NCBI GenBank assembly: GCA_012728095.1 | Contig: JAAYFU010000034.1 | Span: forward strand, 1 to 53,016 | Length of the DNA stretch: 53,016 nucleotides | Reading direction: 5' to 3' | DNA from: Clostridiaceae bacterium | GTDB taxonomy: Bacteria; Bacillota; Clostridia; DSM-8532 | Part shown: piece after piece, positions 35,486 to 44,661 of the stretch | How positions within the stretch are numbered: position 1 is the first letter of the stretch | How the letters are laid out: each line of letters opens with the position of its first letter | Translations under genes and position numbers: made by a program | Notes under the pieces: model-generated | Database searches by the model: none | The model's input: only the letters and a program-made list of their open reading frames with translations | Told to the model about the DNA's origin: nothing

Positions 35486-36475
35486 ATGGAAAATGCTCAG
35501 GCGGTTTCAGCGAAATATTCTAAGTTGAAAGGTTTAAAAGAATCTTTTGCAAAGCTTAAATATTATGGTATCTTATGGGTATTACTCGTTATAGTTTTAA
35601 TAGCATCAATTATTCAGCCGGAATTTATAAAATTTTCAAACATAGTAAATATCATCAGACAAATTGCTATTAATGGTATCATTGCAGTGGGTATGACATT
35701 TGTCCTGTTGACAGGCGGCATTGATCTTTCTGTCGGTGCGACGGTAGGAGTTGTTGCGGTTTCGGTCGCAATGATGTTCCAAAGAGGTGTCAATCCTGTA
35801 CTTGCAATGATTATAGGATTGTTGATAGGTGCTGTAATAGGTTTTATCAATGGCCTGGGGATTACAAAAGGGAAAATAGTACCGTTTATAATGACTTTGG
35901 GCACATTGACTGCCTTCAGAGGATTGGCCTTATATATCGCAAATGGTTCCCCTCAGAGTTGGAGAAACAGTGGAGTAAATATCAAATTTCTTGGACAGGG
36001 TGATATTTTAGCGATTCCTGTTCCAGTATACATTTTTCTTGGCGTATTGATAATGGCGCACATAATATTAAAGTTTACTACATTCGGGCGAAGCGTGTAT
36101 GCAATTGGTGACAGTCGTGAAGCGGCCAGGTTAAGCGGTATAAATGTGATTAAAACAGAGTGGATGGTCTATACTCTTTCAGGTTTTTTGGCGGCACTTT
36201 CATCTTTGATACTCATATCAAGACTAAGCGTCGGTGAGCCAACCGCCGGCGAAGGTGCAGAGCTTGACGCAATTGCTATGTCTGTTATCGGTGGCACAAG
36301 TGTCAGCGGTGGTGTCGGCGGAGTTATAGGTACTTTGCTTGGAGCTACTCTTTTGTCAGTTATTGCAAATCTTCTAAATATAATCGGTATTTCTCCTTTT
36401 ATTCAGAGAATTGTAAAAGGCGCAATTATTATTCTTGCGGTACTTTTGGATACCAAACAGAAAAAATCAAAATAA
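35486..36475 (+). CDS. Ribose-type sugar ABC transporter permease (RbsC-like)
   Basis: 329 residues from ATG 35486 (AGGGGGA upstream), eight to ten helices. Typical: GMTFVLLTGGIDLSVGATVG, NGLGITKGKIVPFIMTLGTLTAFRGLALYIANG, and IAMSVIGGTSVSGGVGGVIGTLLGA near the end. Works with the binding protein and ATPase downstream. RbsC-type systems take up pentoses, hexoses, polyols and autoinducer-2, so substrate class is sugar or polyol. First gene of the operon. Confidence 0.93.
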   Translation: MENAQAVSAKYSKLKGLKESFAKLKYYGILWVLLVIVLIASIIQPEFIKFSNIVNIIRQIAINGIIAVGMTFVLLTGGIDLSVGATVGVVAVSVAMMFQRGVNPVLAMIIGLLIGAVIGFINGLGITKGKIVPFIMTLGTLTAFRGLALYIANGSPQSWRNSGVNIKFLGQGDILAIPVPVYIFLGVLIMAHIILKFTTFGRSVYAIGDSREAARLSGINVIKTEWMVYTLSGFLAALSSLILISRLSVGEPTAGEGAELDAIAMSVIGGTSVSGGVGGVIGTLLGATLLSVIANLLNIIGISPFIQRIVKGAIIILAVLLDTKQKKSK

Positions 36476-36490
36476 GACAAATAAGGTCCC

Positions 36491-36510
36491 AAATCACTTG
36501 GGCGTGATTT
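36491..36510 (+). promoter_or_regulatory. Intercistronic hairpin between permease and binding-protein genes
   Basis: AAATCAC (36491-36497) pairs with GTGATTT (36504-36510). An alternative, CCCAA with TTGGG, overlaps it. No T-run follows. It may act in RNA processing or stability so that the binding protein is made in excess. Confidence 0.45.
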
Positions 36511-36538
36511 TATCATAAAATTTATAGGAGGAAATTCT

Positions 36539-37546
36539 ATGAAAAAAAGGATTTTTGTTCTAGTAATGACAGTTGTATTTGCATTTGCGATGCTGGCAGG
36601 ATGCTCCAACAACACAACAAGTCCGGCGGCTTCCAACCCAGCAGAGACATCTTCCGGTTCTTCCGGGCCATCCGGTTCATCCGGGAAAAAGTTCAAAGTG
36701 GGATTCTCACAGGCGACCATGAATCATCCTTTCAGAGTTGCCATGGTTGAAGAAAACGTAAATTATGCAAAAGAACATTATCCTGAAATGGAGATTATCG
36801 TAACAGACGGAAACAATGACTCCGCAAAACAAGTCAGCGACGTCGAGGATTTAATTGCTCAGGGAATTGATGCGCTTATAATTTCTCCTCTTACTGCTGA
36901 AGCTCTAACCGACGTTTGTGCAAAAGCTATGGAGAAAGGCATTCCGGTCATAACCCTCGACCGAAACGTAAATACTGAAGTTACTACCTACATAGGTGCG
37001 GAAAACAAACCCATGGGTGTTGCATCAGCCAAGCTTCTTGCAGAAATGACAAACAAAAAAGCAAGAATCATTGAAATTCAGGGTACTGCAGGCGCATCAG
37101 CCACCATTGACCGCCATGACGGTTTTGTAGAAGAACTGGCAAACTATCCGGAAATGAAAATTATTGCAGAACAGTATTGCGATTATCTGCGTGAAAATGC
37201 TATGAAATTCATGGAAGACATGCTTCAGCGTTTTGGACCCGGAGAAATTGACGCAGTTTACGCCCACAATGATGAAATGGCTTTAGGTGCATTGGAAGCA
37301 ATCAGAGCAGCCGGACGCGAAAATGAGGGAATAATATTGATTGGAATGGATGGAACAGAAGTTGCATTTGAAGCTATAAAGAATGGTTCTATGGCATTTA
37401 CCGTTGTTTATCCATACTGCGCTCCTGAAGGTGTTCAGTATACATATAAGATTCTCAATGGTGAAAAGGTAGATAAACGTATTGTTCTTGATACAGCAAT
37501 TGTAAGTGCTGAAAATATTGATGAATGGCTTGGTAAAGGGCTGTAA
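36539..37546 (+). CDS. Sugar ABC transporter substrate-binding lipoprotein (RbsB-like)
   Basis: 335 residues with lipobox AMLAGC (Cys at about 22), a Ser/Gly/Pro linker, then a type I periplasmic-binding fold: KVGFSQATMNHPFRVAMVEE, LIAQGIDALIISPLTAEAL, VITLDRNVNTEVTTYIGAEN, and YAHNDEMALGALEAI. The AGGAGG ribosome site is strong. Ligand contacts include a DRN in the expected Asp-Arg position seen in monosaccharide binders. Exact ligand unknown. Confidence 0.92.
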   Translation: MKKRIFVLVMTVVFAFAMLAGCSNNTTSPAASNPAETSSGSSGPSGSSGKKFKVGFSQATMNHPFRVAMVEENVNYAKEHYPEMEIIVTDGNNDSAKQVSDVEDLIAQGIDALIISPLTAEALTDVCAKAMEKGIPVITLDRNVNTEVTTYIGAENKPMGVASAKLLAEMTNKKARIIEIQGTAGASATIDRHDGFVEELANYPEMKIIAEQYCDYLRENAMKFMEDMLQRFGPGEIDAVYAHNDEMALGALEAIRAAGRENEGIILIGMDGTEVAFEAIKNGSMAFTVVYPYCAPEGVQYTYKILNGEKVDKRIVLDTAIVSAENIDEWLGKGL

Positions 37547-37630
37547 TCTTTAAAGTAAAATATTTTACTTAAAATTAATTTTATTCTGATAACGACCAAT
37601 AAAATATTCAAGCACTGTGGAGGGATTTCA

Positions 37631-39127
37631 ATGCTGAAAATGAATCATATCTCCAAAGAATTTCCTGGAGTAAAGGCACTTGATGATGTTTCAATATCGG
37701 TTGAAAAAGGTGAAATTCATGCACTTATAGGTGAAAATGGTGCAGGAAAGTCCACTTTGATAAAAATATTATCAGGAGCCTATACTGCAGATTCCGGTGA
37801 AGTGATTATAGATGGAGAAATAATTAAAAATCCATCGCCCGCACTGATGATCGAAAAGGGAATAGCGGTTATATATCAGGAGTTAATGCTGTTGGAACAC
37901 CGGACAGTAGCTGAGAATATTTTTATTGGTCGTTATCCTAAAACCAAATTTGGTTTTGTTGATTATAAGAAAATGAGAGAAGATACTTTGAAGATAACAA
38001 AGGAACTCTCTTTAGATCTTGATCCTGATGCAATAGTCAGTGATCTGAGTGTTGCAAAAAGGCAAATGGTCGAAATTGCAAAAGCTATGTCCCGGAATGC
38101 CAAACTGATTGTATTGGATGAACCTACTGCGGTTTTGGGTGAATCCGAGCTGGAAGGGCTTTTCAAAATCGTAAGGGAGCTCTCTCAAAAAGGAATAACT
38201 TTCATTTACATATCTCATCGTCTGAAAGAAATCTTCGAACTCTGTACAACCTTGACCATTCTTAAAGACGGTAAATTGGTTGAAACAGGAAAAGTGTGTG
38301 ACTATAGTATTGATATGCTGGTAACAAAAATGGTCGGCCGTGATATGTCGGATATATATCCTCCTAAACAGCGCAACATCGGGGAAGAAATTCTCCGTGT
38401 TGAAAACCTTACAAGAAAAGGCATACTGCACGGTATCAGTTTCTCATTGAGAAAAGGTGAAATTTTAGGTATATCCGGACTTGCAGGCTCGGGGCGTACA
38501 GAAATTCTTCGGGCTATTATGGGAGTAGATCCTATTGATAGTGGTTACATCAGAATAAATGGGAAAATTTGCGAATTTAAGAATCCCAGGGACGCTATAA
38601 ATGCTAAACTGGGTTTGGTACCTGAAGAAAGAAAGACACAGGGACTATTGCTTAAGCAGGATGTGACTTACAATACAAGTATTGCTTCACTTAAAAAATT
38701 TGTTTCAAAAGGTTTTATAAATACCAAGAAAGAAAGAAAAGCAGCCAAGGATTTTGTTGAGAAGCTTCGAACAAAACCTGGCGCTATAAATATAATTACA
38801 CAAAACATGAGCGGTGGTAACCAGCAGAAGGTGGTACTATCAAAGTGCTTGTCCTGCGAATGCCAAATTCTGCTGGTGGATGAACCCACACGTGGTATAG
38901 ATGTTGGTGCAAAACAAGAAATATACAATATATTAAATGAACTGACAAAAGACGGAATTTCGATAATAATGGTTTCTTCGGAACTCCCGGAGCTTTTGGG
39001 AATGTGTGACCGAATCATGGTTATGAACGAGGGACATATGACAGCAATTGTTGATGCAAAAGATGCTGACGAAGAATTGCTGATGTATTATGCAACATGC
39101 GATGTTTCGGCTTCAGCTTCAGCTTAA
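37631..39127 (+). CDS. Sugar ABC transporter ATPase, tandem domains (RbsA-like)
   Basis: 498 residues with two ATPase domains. Domain 1: Walker A GENGAGKST, signature LSVAKRQMVEIAKA, Walker B LIVLDEPTAVL. Domain 2: Walker A SGLAGSGRTE (Lys replaced by Arg, as usual in this family), signature MSGGNQQKVVLSKCL, Walker B LLVDEPTRGIDVG. An 18-nt palindrome (37553-37570) precedes it. The order permease-binder-ATPase is unlike the classical rbs order. Confidence 0.94.
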   Translation: MLKMNHISKEFPGVKALDDVSISVEKGEIHALIGENGAGKSTLIKILSGAYTADSGEVIIDGEIIKNPSPALMIEKGIAVIYQELMLLEHRTVAENIFIGRYPKTKFGFVDYKKMREDTLKITKELSLDLDPDAIVSDLSVAKRQMVEIAKAMSRNAKLIVLDEPTAVLGESELEGLFKIVRELSQKGITFIYISHRLKEIFELCTTLTILKDGKLVETGKVCDYSIDMLVTKMVGRDMSDIYPPKQRNIGEEILRVENLTRKGILHGISFSLRKGEILGISGLAGSGRTEILRAIMGVDPIDSGYIRINGKICEFKNPRDAINAKLGLVPEERKTQGLLLKQDVTYNTSIASLKKFVSKGFINTKKERKAAKDFVEKLRTKPGAINIITQNMSGGNQQKVVLSKCLSCECQILLVDEPTRGIDVGAKQEIYNILNELTKDGISIIMVSSELPELLGMCDRIMVMNEGHMTAIVDAKDADEELLMYYATCDVSASASA

Positions 39128-39165
39128 CTTAATATGGTTAAGTTTGTTGAAAAGGGGTGAGTGAT

Positions 39166-41574
39166 ATGTTAACGAAGAAACTTCTTCCCGAAGGGATAAC
39201 CAGAGAAGAACGGACAAAAAAGCTCAATGAGGCTATGCGGGCGGTTAAACCCGAAATATGTGTGGAACGGGCAAGACTTGTTACAGAAAGCTATAAGCAG
39301 ACAGAAGGTGCTCCATACATATTACGGCGTGCTCATGCTTTGTCCCATATTCTTAAAAATATGACAATTTTTATCGAAGAAGATGAGCTGATTGTTGGTA
39401 ATCATGCAAGTAAACCACGTTCAGCTCCGCTTTTTCCCGAGTTTGGATCATTTGATAAAAAAGAACTTGACTTAATGCCTGTCAGAAAGGTAGATACGCT
39501 GCAGATTACCGAGGAAGATAAAAAGTATCTACTTGAAGAGATTTATCCATGGTGGAAGAATAAAAATACAGGTGATATGGCCAAATATTATATTAATGAA
39601 AAAATCATGGATGTGTTGAATTCGCCATATCGCGTATTAGATCCCATAAGTCGTACCAGAAGCGGTTATGGTCATTATATACCAAATATTGAAACTGTAT
39701 TGAAAAAAGGATTTATAGGTATTGAACAAGAAGCGAAAAAACATCTGGAAAACCTGGATATTCTGGATCCGGATTATCCTGAAAAAAAACACTTTTACGA
39801 GGCCATCCTCATTATAGTTGATGGTATAAAATGTTTCGCAAAGCGTTATGCAGATCTCGCAAGAGCAATGGCCGAAAAGACAACAGATAAAAGACGAAAA
39901 AAAGAACTTGAACTTATTGCTTTGAATTGCGACCGGGTGCCTTATTATCCGGCAGAAAGCTTTTACGAAGCATTACAGTCCTATTGGTTTACTATACTGA
40001 TAGATTATATTTTCCAAAACGGTTCAGCTATATCGGGTGGGCGTTTCGACCAGTATATGGCTCCTTACTACGAAAATGACATCAAAAAAGGAATCATTGT
40101 CAGGGAAGAGGCAAGAGAACTCCTGGAGGCTCTTTGGGTAAAGCATAGTGATGTCATTAAAGTCGGCACTTTCAATAGTGCAAGGAACAACGGAGGATTT
40201 GCAACAACTATCAATATCGTGCTCTCAGGAGTTGGAAAAGACGGCAATGATGCGACAAGCGATTTTTCATATCTTTGCCTTGATGCGGAATCCAGTGTTT
40301 TTAATTCTGAACCCAATGTGAGTATCAGAGTTTCCCAAAAGACACCCGATGAGTTTCTTCATAAAGTACTTGAAATCCTTGTTGAAAAAGAAGGCGGTAA
40401 ATTACCGCTGTTTAATGACGATGCCATTATTGATGCGCTTGTAACTGACGGTGCTTCCATAGAGGACGCAAGGGATTATGCTATAGTAGGCTGCGTTGAG
40501 CCTACTCCGAGCGGAAATACTATGGGAATCACGAACGCATGTTATTTTAATTTGGCGAAATGCCTGGAACTTGCGTTGAATGATGGTGTTTGCCCTTTCA
40601 GCGGACAGCAGATGGGACCGAAGACAGGAAAGGCAGAAAACTTTACCAGTTTTGATCAGGTATTAGAAGCTTATAAAACACAGGTAGAATATTTTGCCGA
40701 TATGATGGTAAGCTCACTTAATTCGATCGAAAAGCTCCATGCTCAATATAGTCCGCATATTTATTGCTCGATGCTTCTGGATGGCTGTATTGAAAATGGT
40801 AAAGACTGTACTTTAGGTGGAGCCAAATACAATTACATAGGTGTGCAGGGAGTCGGTGTTCAGGACGTTGGAGATTCTCTGACAGCCATCAAAAAAGTGG
40901 TATTCGAAGATAAAAGCATTACAATGAAAGAACTTCTTGAAGCATTAAAAAGTAATTTTAAAGGCTATGAAGTATTACAGCAAAGACTTATCAACAAAGT
41001 ACCTAAGTATGGCAATGACATTGATGAGGCTGATAATATGGTAGCCTGGGCAGCTGAACACTATTGTTCCTGCTTTGATGACAAGTATGATTTCAGAGGA
41101 GGAAAATTCCGTCCGGGTCTCTTCTGCCTGTCATCAAATACTCCTCTCGGGCGTCAGGTTGGTGCGCTCCCAAGCGGAAGGTTATCCGGTACACCTCTTG
41201 CAGACGGTGGCGTTTCTCCAAAGCATGGCATGGACACTCACGGTCCTACAGCTGCTGCAAAATCTGTGGCAAAAATAAATCATGCCCGTGCGGTAAATGG
41301 TGTGAACTTCAACATGAAATTCTTGCCGAGCATTTTGAAAACAAAAGAGGATCGCCAGAAACTCATAGATCTGATACGCGGTTATTTTTCGTTGGGTGGA
41401 TTTCATATTCAATTCAATATACTTACACCTGAAAAACTCATTGATGCTCAGAAACACCCTGAAAGACACCGTAGTCTGGTCGTGCGTGTCGCCGGATACA
41501 GTGCGTTTTTTGTTGAACTGGATAGAGACATTCAAAACGAGATAATAGCAAGAACTCTGCAACAGGTATCATGA
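39166..41574 (+). CDS. Glycyl radical enzyme, dehydratase-like, substrate unassigned
   Basis: 802 residues from ATG 39166 (AAAGGGGTGAG upstream). The thiyl Cys and general base lie in AIVGCVEPTPSG (Cys443, Glu445), the C-x-E pattern of dehydratases; pyruvate formate-lyase has two adjacent Cys. The glycyl radical loop is VRVAGYSAFFVELDRD (Gly777). The substrate pocket differs from B12-independent glycerol dehydratase: the His-Ser pair in its NGHS block is Ser-Ala here (NGSAISGGRFDQY), and the substrate-binding Asp 14 residues after the thiyl Cys is Asn (ITNA). It should remove water from, or open C-O bonds in, a sugar or polyol supplied by the adjacent importer. Confidence 0.93.
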   Translation: MLTKKLLPEGITREERTKKLNEAMRAVKPEICVERARLVTESYKQTEGAPYILRRAHALSHILKNMTIFIEEDELIVGNHASKPRSAPLFPEFGSFDKKELDLMPVRKVDTLQITEEDKKYLLEEIYPWWKNKNTGDMAKYYINEKIMDVLNSPYRVLDPISRTRSGYGHYIPNIETVLKKGFIGIEQEAKKHLENLDILDPDYPEKKHFYEAILIIVDGIKCFAKRYADLARAMAEKTTDKRRKKELELIALNCDRVPYYPAESFYEALQSYWFTILIDYIFQNGSAISGGRFDQYMAPYYENDIKKGIIVREEARELLEALWVKHSDVIKVGTFNSARNNGGFATTINIVLSGVGKDGNDATSDFSYLCLDAESSVFNSEPNVSIRVSQKTPDEFLHKVLEILVEKEGGKLPLFNDDAIIDALVTDGASIEDARDYAIVGCVEPTPSGNTMGITNACYFNLAKCLELALNDGVCPFSGQQMGPKTGKAENFTSFDQVLEAYKTQVEYFADMMVSSLNSIEKLHAQYSPHIYCSMLLDGCIENGKDCTLGGAKYNYIGVQGVGVQDVGDSLTAIKKVVFEDKSITMKELLEALKSNFKGYEVLQQRLINKVPKYGNDIDEADNMVAWAAEHYCSCFDDKYDFRGGKFRPGLFCLSSNTPLGRQVGALPSGRLSGTPLADGGVSPKHGMDTHGPTAAAKSVAKINHARAVNGVNFNMKFLPSILKTKEDRQKLIDLIRGYFSLGGFHIQFNILTPEKLIDAQKHPERHRSLVVRVAGYSAFFVELDRDIQNEIIARTLQQVS

Positions 41575-41588
41575 AAGGACGAAACAGC

Positions 41589-42566
41589 ATGAGTATGTAT
41601 GATCTATGCGCTATAGGAGATATACTTGTGGATTTCACACCAATGGATCCATCGCCCGCGGGGAATTTCGTATATGAATGCAACGCAGGCGGGACGGTTG
41701 CAAATTTATGTGCAGCAGCCGGAAAATTTGGTTTGAGAACATTATTCATCGGTAAAATTGGAAACGATGATTTAGGAAAAGCTGTAAGGAGAAAAGTGGA
41801 AGAATCTAACGTTGATATGAGTGGTTGCTCAGTGGACGACGAAGCTTTCACCACGCTTACTTTTGTTACTCTAAACAATGGTGAAAGAAGTTTTAGTTTT
41901 TCACGGAAAAACTCAGCCGATATTAACCTGAAACCTGAAGATGTACCCGAAGATAAAGCTCTGAATTCCAGAATCTTGCATTTTTCAGGCATGTGTCTTA
42001 CTGATCAGCCAGTTAGGGACACAACGCTCAATCTGGTGAAAAAAGCACGTGAAAAGGGAATATTTATAACGCTGGATGTAAACTACAGAGAAAAACTCTG
42101 GAGAAACAGAGATGAGGCAGTAGAAATTTTCCGGGATTCTATTGCTCTGGTTGATTTGTATAAATCTTCAGAAGAAGAAATATTGCTTTTATCCGGAGAA
42201 ACTGATCTTGAAAACGCGGCGAAAAATATTTCCGCTTTGGGACCAAAATTCATTATTGTTTCTTGCGGTCCGAAAGGAGCATTCTATTATTACAATGGTC
42301 TTTCAGGCCGGCTAAACACATACGATACTAAGCCAGTCGATACTACCGGTGCCGGCGATTGTTTTATGGCGGCTGTTTTGTATCAGATAATAAAACGCGG
42401 CGGGATAAAGGACATGACGAAAGATGAAATAGAGGGAATGATTGATTTTGCCAATGCAGCAGGAGCCCTGTCTATAACAAAACGGGGAGGAGTAGCTTCC
42501 ATGCCCACTGTTGAGGAAGTGGAACGCTGCATGAGAAACATTCCGATACTGGTGGCGCCATGGTAA
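41589..42566 (+). CDS. PfkB-family carbohydrate kinase
   Basis: 325 residues from ATG 41589 (AAAGGA upstream; ATG 41571 overlaps the enzyme gene's stop). N-terminal AIGDILVDFTP and GGTVANLCAAAGKFG, substrate-side SFSRKNSADINL as in fructokinases, and the catalytic anion-hole motif DTTGAGDCFMAAVL near residue 250. It phosphorylates a sugar, polyol or deoxy sugar of this pathway. Its place between the radical enzyme and its activase ties it to the same route. It overlaps the activase gene by 7 nt. Confidence 0.92.
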   Translation: MSMYDLCAIGDILVDFTPMDPSPAGNFVYECNAGGTVANLCAAAGKFGLRTLFIGKIGNDDLGKAVRRKVEESNVDMSGCSVDDEAFTTLTFVTLNNGERSFSFSRKNSADINLKPEDVPEDKALNSRILHFSGMCLTDQPVRDTTLNLVKKAREKGIFITLDVNYREKLWRNRDEAVEIFRDSIALVDLYKSSEEEILLLSGETDLENAAKNISALGPKFIIVSCGPKGAFYYYNGLSGRLNTYDTKPVDTTGAGDCFMAAVLYQIIKRGGIKDMTKDEIEGMIDFANAAGALSITKRGGVASMPTVEEVERCMRNIPILVAPW

Positions 42567-43480
42567 AAAAAGCTGTTGAATCAATAAAAGGTTTAGTATT
42601 CGATATTCAGCGTTACAGCATTCATGACGGTCCTGGAATCCGTACGGTAGTATTTTTGAAGGGTTGTCCCCTGCGTTGCAAATGGTGTTCCAATCCTGAA
42701 TCCCAGGATATCAGGCCACAAATTTTCTATATTAAGTCTCGTTGTATGGGTTGTGGTCTTTGTGAAAAAAATTGCCCTGATAAAGAAGTGAAGCTCGAAC
42801 ATGATGGCCTGAAAATTGACTGGAAAGCCGCCAACAGAGGCGATTTAGCCTGGACGTCTGTTTGCCCGACAGGAGCCCTGGGGATCAAAGGAATATATAT
42901 GTCAGTTGAAGAAGTTCTCAACATAGTGATGAAAGATGAGATCTTTTATAGGCAAAGCGGGGGAGGAATGACGCTTTCAGGCGGTGAGCCCCTGATGCAG
43001 CCCAAGTTTGCCCTGGGACTTTTGAAGATGGCCCGTGAAGCGGATATTTCAACTGCAGTAGAAACTACCGGATATGTGGATAGAAAAGTGTTATTGGATG
43101 CTATGCATTATACCGATGTTTTCCTTTATGATTTTAAACATTGGGATGATGAAGCACATATAAAGTATACAGGAGTTTCAAACAAAAAAATTAAGGATAA
43201 TTTAAAAATACTTGCAGAAGCCGGGGCAAATATAATGGTACGAACGCCTTTAATCCCGGACGTAAATGATTCCGAAGAGTCAATAAGAAAAATAATGGAG
43301 ATAATTAAAGAGTACGGAATTAAGAAATTTACATTACTTCCTTTCCACCAATATGGCAGTGGGAAATACGCATCATGCGGGATGCAGTATGATATGAAGG
43401 ATGTAAAACCCCACAGCGAAAAGCAGGTTGCAAAGTTGTTCAGGATCATTGAAGATAGCGGATTTAGCAGTGAGTTCTGA
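42560..43480 (+). CDS. Glycyl radical enzyme activase (radical SAM)
   Basis: Uses S-adenosylmethionine and a [4Fe-4S] cluster to place the radical on Gly777 of the upstream enzyme. 306 residues. SAM cluster motif CPLRCKWC (Cys36, 40, 43), GGGMTLSGGEPLMQ, ferredoxin-like insert CMGCGLCEKNC (62-72) then VCPTGAL (Cys102). The usual second CxxC before VCPTGAL is missing (GDLAWTS is there), so at most one complete auxiliary cluster is expected. The pairing with the upstream gene is by synteny. Confidence 0.94.
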   Translation: MVKKAVESIKGLVFDIQRYSIHDGPGIRTVVFLKGCPLRCKWCSNPESQDIRPQIFYIKSRCMGCGLCEKNCPDKEVKLEHDGLKIDWKAANRGDLAWTSVCPTGALGIKGIYMSVEEVLNIVMKDEIFYRQSGGGMTLSGGEPLMQPKFALGLLKMAREADISTAVETTGYVDRKVLLDAMHYTDVFLYDFKHWDDEAHIKYTGVSNKKIKDNLKILAEAGANIMVRTPLIPDVNDSEESIRKIMEIIKEYGIKKFTLLPFHQYGSGKYASCGMQYDMKDVKPHSEKQVAKLFRIIEDSGFSSEF

Positions 43481-43495
43481 TATATATTTTTTTGG

Positions 43496-43537
43496 GGCCA
43501 GAAAACGTTATAGGGGGGGGACGGTTTCTGGCTTTTA
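43496..43537 (+). terminator. Intra-operon hairpin after the activase gene
   Basis: GCCAGAAA (43497-43504) pairs with TTTCTGGC (43525-43532) around a G-rich loop, followed by TTTTATAA. It may reduce readthrough into the oxidoreductase-PHP pair, which has its own AAGGAGG ribosome site. Confidence 0.6.
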
Positions 43538-43579
43538 TAACATGATTGCAAAATTAATTGATTATTAAGGAGGTTTTCA

Positions 43580-44641
43580 ATGCTTAATATCGGTATCGTT
43601 GGTTGCGGGAAAATGGGGAGAGTTCATGCCGAGGTTTTTTCAAAAAATCAAAACTGTAGAATTAAAGGACTTTATAACAGATCTGTTGAAAAAGCAGAAT
43701 CTATTAAGGAGAATCATCCTGATGCAAAAATTTATAACAGTTGGGAAGATTTAATTAAAGATCCTGAAATAGATGTTGTTGCAATCAGTACACCGCAAAT
43801 ACAGAGATTGGATCAATACCGTCTGGCAATCGAAAATGGTAAGCATGTTTTTCTGGAAAAACCCATGGGGATGGGGCTGCGAGATGTGAATCAGACACTT
43901 GAATTGCTTAAGAAATGTAATGTTTGTTTTTATGTGGATTCGCAAATCAGGAGCCAGCCAACTATACTTGCTATTAACAAGGTGATATCAAAAATTGGGC
44001 GTATATTCCACATAGATATGGAATTCTCAATGTACCGTGATGAAATAAAATGGAAACATAAGTTAATAGCAGGAGGAGGTGTACTCCGCGAACTTTGCGG
44101 ACATTTGATTGACCAGGCAGCAGATTGGCTTGGAGAAGCAAAAAGCGTTACCGCAGTCAACAAAGTTATCCTTCCCGGTCGCGAAACAGAAGATTATTCT
44201 GTTAATTTGATTGAATATAAGAATGGCGCAACATTAATACTGACCGGCAGTTATTGGGATCATACCGGAAGACTTTATCGTGGGCGCATTCTGGGTGAAA
44301 ATGGTCAGATCAACTTTACGTTCAGTTCCTATTCGCCTTCAGATGCATCAGCGGTGATATATATTGACGGGAAGAAAGAGGATATTGTCATTGATATACC
44401 CGATGAGAATGATATAAACAGTGTTTATCCGGGTCATATGGACAGCTTTAAAAAAGAAATCGATCGTTTTGTTGAATTGGTTATAAAAGGACAGAAAGCA
44501 TGGGATACTCTTGAAAAAGAATGGAATACTTCCCAGGTCATCGCAGCTTCTTATGAATCGACAAGAACGGACAGCAAAGTGTTTCTGCCTCTTAATGATT
44601 TTGATATTAATAAACTTAAAGATTGTTTCAGAAACTTCTGA
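43580..44641 (+). CDS. Gfo/Idh/MocA-family sugar oxidoreductase
   Basis: 353 residues. N-terminal Rossmann fold IGIVGCGKMGRVHAEVF (NAD(P) binding) and the family motif FLEKPMGMG with the catalytic Lys near residue 94. The second part has AGGGVLRELCGHLIDQAADWLG with the catalytic His. The family oxidises or reduces inositols and sugars at a CHOH. It could convert the imported sugar to the form the radical enzyme needs. AAGGAGG 6 nt before ATG. Followed 20 nt later by the PHP gene. Confidence 0.92.
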   Translation: MLNIGIVGCGKMGRVHAEVFSKNQNCRIKGLYNRSVEKAESIKENHPDAKIYNSWEDLIKDPEIDVVAISTPQIQRLDQYRLAIENGKHVFLEKPMGMGLRDVNQTLELLKKCNVCFYVDSQIRSQPTILAINKVISKIGRIFHIDMEFSMYRDEIKWKHKLIAGGGVLRELCGHLIDQAADWLGEAKSVTAVNKVILPGRETEDYSVNLIEYKNGATLILTGSYWDHTGRLYRGRILGENGQINFTFSSYSPSDASAVIYIDGKKEDIVIDIPDENDINSVYPGHMDSFKKEIDRFVELVIKGQKAWDTLEKEWNTSQVIAASYESTRTDSKVFLPLNDFDINKLKDCFRNF

Positions 44642-44661
44642 AAAGAGAGCAGTGGATAAAG

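Noticed and set aside
39166-41574. Pyruvate formate-lyase
   Set aside because: There is a single Cys in a C-x-E pattern (GCVEP) instead of two adjacent catalytic Cys, and the neighbours are sugar genes.
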